This document shows, piece after piece, positions 5,914-9,471 of a stretch of DNA of 9,471 bases (the stretch's first letter is position 1; each line of letters opens with the position of its first letter). The translations under genes and the position numbers were made by a program. The notes below the pieces were generated by a model. That model saw nothing but the letters and a program-made list of their open reading frames with translations. It was not told the origin of the DNA and searched no databases. Source of the stretch: Chromatiaceae bacterium (GTDB lineage Bacteria; Pseudomonadota; Gammaproteobacteria; Chromatiales; Chromatiaceae); assembly GCA_016880695.1 (NCBI GenBank), contig JAEHCY010000121.1:1-9471 (forward strand). Direction: 5' to 3'.

Positions 5914-7776
5914 GTGCTACCAGTCGGTCGGACTTTCGGTCGTCTCAACCGTCGCTTCGCGCTCGGTACCGCCGCCGGCTTGTTGGTGAGCTCGCTGGTT
6001 TTTTTCGTCCTCTACCTCGGACTCTACCAGGAGCAGTTGGCCCGGCAACGCGAGGAAACCGCCACCCAGATCAACCGGCTGCTGCGCACATCTCTCGAGA
6101 ACGCCATGCTCAAGCGCGATCTCGAAGGCCTCCGGGAAATCGTCAACCGCCTCGGCCAGCAGCCCGGTATCTCGGCGGTCACGATTACCAACGCCACAGG
6201 GCAGATCCGATTCTCCAGCCAGCCCGGGCGATTCGGGTCCGACTTCGTTTATCCGATTCCGAGTCAGCCCACCACGGCGTTCGTCGCCGAGCCCGGTGGC
6301 GGTGAGGTGCTGCGCAGCGCTAACCCGGTGGCGAACAAGGAGGAATGCCAACCCTGCCATGGCCCCGCGGCGGCCCATCCGCTCAACGGCGTGCTCTACG
6401 TCGACTATGACGCGCAACCGATTCGTCAACAGGCTCGCGAAACCACCCTGTTGTTGCTGGGGGCCGGCTCCCTGATCGTGCTACTGAACCTCACCGGAGG
6501 CTGGTGGTTCATCAACCGCTATGTGCTCAGCCCGGTCAAGCAGCTCACCGAGGTGAGCGAGCGGCTGCGCCAGGGCGACCTCGATGCCCGCATCGCCCTG
6601 ACCAGCGGCGATGAGCTCGCCCACCTGGGCGAGACCTTTAACGCCATGGCCGAGCGCCTGCAAGGGAAAATCCGCAGCCTCGAGGACAAAGAGGCGTTCC
6701 TCCAAGGGCTGATCGATGCCATTCCCGACGGAGTGCGGGTCATCGATAGCAACTTCCAGGTCCTCATGGCCAATCGCGGCTATCGCCTGCAGCTTGGGCT
6801 GGACCCCTCCGGGGTACCGATCGGAAGCTGCTTCGCCTCGAGCCATGCCCTGGCCGACCCCTGTCCCGGCGAGCTCATCACCTGTCCCGTGCGCGAGCTG
6901 ATCCACGCCTCCGGCGCCGAGCCGTTACGGATTGTGCAACGCCATATCAAGGTGGATGGCACACCGCTCGATGTGGAGATCTACGCCGCCCCGCTGCGGG
7001 TCAGGTCAGAGGGGAAACCGCAAACGCTGGTGGTGGAGTCCATCCGTGACCTCGAGCGACAGATTCGATTTTCCCACGAGCAGAAGCTCGCCGAGCTTGG
7101 TCGCTTGGCCGCCGGCGTCGCCCATGAGATCTACAATCCCCTGAGCTCCGTGCGGCTCGCCCTCAGCGCCTGCCAGCGCCACTGCACCCAGGAGCACATC
7201 GAGCGGGAGCAGATGCAGCGCAATCTCGACCTAGTCTCCCACGAGGTCGATCAGTGCATCGAGGTGACGCAACGGCTACTCAAGTTGAGCGCACCTCCGG
7301 CCACCCGCCCGGAGCTGGTGGTGGTCGACACCCTGATCGAAGAAACCCTCAGCCTGCTCGGCTGGGAGGCGGAGAAACTGGGGATCGCGGTAGAGTTGAG
7401 GTTCGAGCAGCGCCCCCTGCGCGCCTTGGCTTCCGATGGGGACATCCGCCGGCTGGTCCTGAACCTGGCACAGAATGCCTTCCACGCGATGCCCGAAGGT
7501 GGGCGCTTGGGGATCGTCGCCCGGCGCACGGCCGGTTACCTCGAGGTCGGCTTTCGCGACAGCGGTTTGGGCATCGACCCCGGTGAGCTCCGGCGGATTT
7601 TCGAGCCCTTCTTCAGCCGACGGGCCGATGGGGTCAGAGGCATGGGTCTCGGCCTGCCAATCGCCAAGAACATCGCCGAGAACTATGCCGGCAGCCTGAG
7701 CGTCGAGAGCACCCGGGGCGCGGGCAGTTGCTTTACCTTCCGCCTGCCAGACGCCGATGCCAAGAGAGAGACCTGA
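5914..7776 (+). CDS. Membrane sensor histidine kinase with a c-type haem motif in its periplasmic domain
   Basis: This 620-aa kinase begins at GTG with AAGGA 5 bases upstream; no better ATG is available. TM1 lies at about residues 15-38 and TM2 at about 177-200, bounding a periplasmic sensor domain of about 138 residues that contains C145-Q-P-C148-H149, a single c-type haem-attachment motif. A HAMP linker (201-253) and a PAS domain (about 262-380) follow. The PAS domain carries C306, H311, C317 and C324, a spacing suited to metal or redox chemistry. The kinase core shows the H-box with H404 (AHEIYNPLSS, with Tyr where Arg or Asn is usual), N521 in the N-box, DSGLGI (549-554), FEPFF and GMGLGL (576-581). 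The response-regulator gene follows after 3 bases. Haem sensing suggests a redox or gas signal in the periplasm; the actual signal is unknown. Confidence 0.95.
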   Translation: MLPVGRTFGRLNRRFALGTAAGLLVSSLVFFVLYLGLYQEQLARQREETATQINRLLRTSLENAMLKRDLEGLREIVNRLGQQPGISAVTITNATGQIRFSSQPGRFGSDFVYPIPSQPTTAFVAEPGGGEVLRSANPVANKEECQPCHGPAAAHPLNGVLYVDYDAQPIRQQARETTLLLLGAGSLIVLLNLTGGWWFINRYVLSPVKQLTEVSERLRQGDLDARIALTSGDELAHLGETFNAMAERLQGKIRSLEDKEAFLQGLIDAIPDGVRVIDSNFQVLMANRGYRLQLGLDPSGVPIGSCFASSHALADPCPGELITCPVRELIHASGAEPLRIVQRHIKVDGTPLDVEIYAAPLRVRSEGKPQTLVVESIRDLERQIRFSHEQKLAELGRLAAGVAHEIYNPLSSVRLALSACQRHCTQEHIEREQMQRNLDLVSHEVDQCIEVTQRLLKLSAPPATRPELVVVDTLIEETLSLLGWEAEKLGIAVELRFEQRPLRALASDGDIRRLVLNLAQNAFHAMPEGGRLGIVARRTAGYLEVGFRDSGLGIDPGELRRIFEPFFSRRADGVRGMGLGLPIAKNIAENYAGSLSVESTRGAGSCFTFRLPDADAKRET

Positions 7777-7779
7777 GCC

Positions 7780-9135
7780 GTGCCAAGCCAGATCCTGGTC
7801 GTTGAAGACGACACCCTGCTCAACGAGCTGACCTGCACCTACCTCCGCGAGGTCGGCTACGCCACCAAGGGTGTCAGGAGCTGGGCAGAAGCCAACCGCT
7901 TTCTCGCCGCCCAAGAGCCGGCACTGATCATCGCCGACGCCCGATTACCGGACGGCGACAGCCTTGATCGGCTCCCCGACCTGGTGGAGAACCAGCCCGT
8001 TATCGTGCTGACCGCGTACGGCTCCGTTCGCGACGCGGTCAAAGCGATCAAGGCCGGAGCATCCGAGTATCTGCTCAAACCGCTCAACCCCGATGAGCTG
8101 GTGCTGATGGTGGAGCGCACCCTCAACAATGCGGCACTGCTCCGCGACCATGAATTGGTCCTGCGACAACTTCATGCCAAAGAGCAGAAGGCGTCCTATC
8201 TGATTGGGCAGAGCGAGGCCCTCAAGCAGGTCAAGGATCTGCTCGGAGCCGTCGCCCCCAGCGGGATGACCGTGCTCATCCAGGGTGAGAGCGGCACCGG
8301 CAAAGAGCTCGTGGCCCGCGCGGTCCACGACCTCAGCGGCCGGGCGGCCCACAGCTTCGTTGCGGTAGACTGCTGCACGCTACAGGAAAACCTTTTCGAA
8401 TCAGAGCTCTTTGGCCATGAACGTGGCGCCTTCACCGGGGCTGACCGCCAAAAAAAGGGCTTGATCGAATGCGCGGAGGGGGGAACCCTGTTCCTCGACG
8501 AGATCGGGGAGATCGAGCTCAGCCTCCAGGCGAAGCTGCTGCGGGTTCTGGAGACGGGCAAGTTCCGCCGCCTTGGCGGCACCCGAGACCTCGAGGCCAA
8601 TGTGCGGGTAGTGGCGGCATCCAACCGCAACCTCGAAGTCCTCAGTCGTAGCGGGGAATTCCGCCTCGACCTCTTCTATCGCCTCAGCGCCTTTGTCATC
8701 AACTCCCCGCCGCTGCGCGAACGTCGCAACGACATCCCGTTCCTGGTCGACCATTTCATTCGCAATCACGACTTCTCCCGCCGAATCAACAAAACCGTCT
8801 CCAGCGAGGCGATGCGCAAGCTGATCGAGTACGACTGGCCCGGGAATATTCGCGAGCTTAAGAACGTGGTCGAGCGGGCCATCATCCTGTCTCGGGACAA
8901 GAAACGGATCAAACCCGAGCACCTGACCTTCAGCGGTTTGACCAGCGCGGCCACGGCGGCGGTCTACCTCTCCTTCGATCATGATCCCACCTTCGAGGAG
9001 ATCGAGGCCCGTTACCTGAGGATGCAGTTGGAAAAGCACTCGGGACATCGGGCCAAGGTGGCGGAGATCCTGGGCATCAGCGAACGCAGCGTCTATCGGC
9101 TGATCCAACGCTACCAACTGACCCACGTCGCCTAA
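7780..9135 (+). CDS. NtrC-family sigma-54-dependent response regulator
   Basis: This 451-aa transcriptional activator is the partner of the kinase just upstream; its GTG lies three bases after the kinase TGA. The receiver domain (about 1-120) has D10/D11, phosphoacceptor D53 (IIADARLPDGDS), T78 and K100. The AAA+ domain (about 141-375) has Walker A GESGTGKE (169-176), the sigma-54-contacting GAFTGA loop (216-221), Walker B GGTLFLDE (234-241) and the RLDLFYRL and WPGNIREL motifs. A Fis-type helix-turn-helix lies at about 421-443 (HRAKVAEILGISERSVYRLI). All elements needed for phosphorylation-controlled activation of sigma-54 polymerase are intact. The most likely target in this window is the promoter at 4883-4898. 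The length and domain order are those of typical NtrC/ZraR-type regulators. Confidence 0.96.
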   Translation: MPSQILVVEDDTLLNELTCTYLREVGYATKGVRSWAEANRFLAAQEPALIIADARLPDGDSLDRLPDLVENQPVIVLTAYGSVRDAVKAIKAGASEYLLKPLNPDELVLMVERTLNNAALLRDHELVLRQLHAKEQKASYLIGQSEALKQVKDLLGAVAPSGMTVLIQGESGTGKELVARAVHDLSGRAAHSFVAVDCCTLQENLFESELFGHERGAFTGADRQKKGLIECAEGGTLFLDEIGEIELSLQAKLLRVLETGKFRRLGGTRDLEANVRVVAASNRNLEVLSRSGEFRLDLFYRLSAFVINSPPLRERRNDIPFLVDHFIRNHDFSRRINKTVSSEAMRKLIEYDWPGNIRELKNVVERAIILSRDKKRIKPEHLTFSGLTSAATAAVYLSFDHDPTFEEIEARYLRMQLEKHSGHRAKVAEILGISERSVYRLIQRYQLTHVA

Positions 9136-9241
9136 CGCGCACCCGCCGGCCGCGCCCCTGTCAGCCTGAACCGCGGGGACGCCCGGTCGAGTCCAGGAAA
9201 ACCCCTGGGGAGAAACTATTTTAGCAATTCGTTAGTAAGTA
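9136..9241. other. Intergenic spacer after the regulator gene
   Basis: The GC-rich first half changes to an AT-richer part near 9212 (ACTATTTTAGCAATTCGTTA). I see no gene, promoter or T-tract terminator in it. The composition change may mark the approach to the mobile element to the right. Confidence 0.4.
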
Positions 9242-9262
9242 TCCCCCGGCAAAGCCGGGGGA
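9242..9262. repeat. Perfect 9-bp inverted repeat (TCCCCCGGC / GCCGGGGGA, AAA loop)
   Basis: The arms at 9242-9250 and 9254-9262 form a very stable hairpin about 105 bases after the regulator stop. It could end the kinase-regulator transcript, but no T-run follows on either strand. A REP-like or insertion-sequence-associated palindrome is equally possible, since a transposase gene start lies just beyond. Confidence 0.6.
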
Positions 9263-9312
9263 TGGTTACCCAAAATCAAGCAGCTAATCGTGAATAAGGG
9301 CTCGGTCCGCGG

Positions 9313-9318
9313 TATAAT
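9313..9318 (+). promoter_or_regulatory. TATAAT -10 box of the transposase gene
   Basis: An exact TATAAT lies about 48 bases before the transposase ATG. The -35 position at 17-base spacing (9290-9295, GTGAAT) matches only 3 of 6. A weak promoter would be normal for a transposase. Confidence 0.45.
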
Positions 9319-9346
9319 CAAGTTGTGCAAGCCAATGATTATCCAG

Positions 9347-9365
9347 CGAATAGAGCCCCTATTCG
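9347..9365. repeat. Hairpin CGAATAG-N5-CTATTCG touching the transposase start codon
   Basis: Seven-base perfect arms (9347-9353 and 9359-9365) end on the base before the ATG at 9366. The right arm plus loop (9353-9365) is also complementary, 11 of 13 positions, to 9291-9303, so a transcript starting outside could fold differently from one starting at the TATAAT box. Control of transposase translation is the likely meaning, but this is inferred. Confidence 0.5.
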
Positions 9366-9471
9366 ATGTCTGTCTTACCCAGCCTGGTACGCGATTTCCA
9401 ATTCCTTTTTCCCCTCACCGACCACGGCCAGGAGCCCTTTCGGTGGTTTATCCTGCGCTCCAGGCGATCCT
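9366..9471 (+). CDS. Insertion-sequence transposase, N-terminal fragment, probably frameshifted
   Basis: An ATG at 9366 opens a frame to the right edge, beginning MSVLPSLVRDFQFLF and continuing with TDHGQEPFRWFIL. This resembles the N-terminus of IS4-like DDE transposases of gammaproteobacteria as I remember them; the catalytic core is outside the window. After WFIL (residues 27-30) the frame reads RSRRS, whereas the frame shifted by one base reads x-L-Q-A-I-L, the hydrophobic continuation expected of the family. A one-base deletion near 9456 is therefore likely, making this copy inactive unless corrected. The family call is moderate because only 35 residues are visible. No Shine-Dalgarno is evident; a hairpin occupies that position. 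Confidence 0.5.
   Translation, partial: MSVLPSLVRDFQFLFPLTDHGQEPFRWFILRSRRS

Noticed and set aside
1..9471. CRISPR array, tRNA or rRNA gene
   Set aside because: I saw no regularly spaced repeats and no cloverleaf or rRNA-like sequence on either strand.

Overview
The window comes from a GC-rich proteobacterium. Twin-arginine export, multihaem c-type cytochromes and sigma-54 control are all present. A chromatium-like gammaproteobacterium is my best guess, but that rests on remembered resemblance of the transposase start and is weak. The window holds an anaerobic-respiration-type molybdoenzyme operon on the minus strand and, divergent from it on the plus strand, a two-component system that probably controls it.

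Minus-strand operon (4787 down to the left edge), in order of transcription: a 102-aa exported protein with no cysteines in its mature part; a doubtful 62-aa ORF; a five-haem periplasmic cytochrome c; an 861-aa Tat-exported DmsA-like molybdopterin catalytic subunit; a DmsB-like subunit with four [4Fe-4S] sites; and the start of a probable TorD-type chaperone, which overlaps the DmsB-like gene by ATGA and runs off the left edge. No DmsC-like membrane anchor is visible, so the pentahaem cytochrome is the likely electron partner. The substrate cannot be read from the sequence. The third cysteine expected in the catalytic subunit's N-terminal cluster motif is a histidine.

Central non-coding region (4788-5913): a near-consensus -24/-12 sigma-54 promoter faces the operon (4883-4898), with two inverted repeats upstream at enhancer distance. 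Further right are a hairpin, a frameshifted remnant of an unidentified gene (5316-5674, minus), and a plausible sigma-70 promoter with a perfect dyad at about -42 driving the regulators.

Plus-strand regulators (5914-9135): a membrane histidine kinase with a c-type haem motif in its periplasmic sensor domain and a Cys/His-rich PAS domain, followed 3 bases later by an NtrC-family sigma-54 activator with all key motifs. The natural model is that the haem kinase senses a redox or ligand signal outside the cytoplasmic membrane, and the activator then drives the molybdoenzyme operon from its sigma-54 promoter.

Right edge (9136-9471): a strong hairpin, then the beginning of an insertion-sequence transposase gene with its own TATAAT box, a dyad touching its start codon, and a probable one-base deletion.
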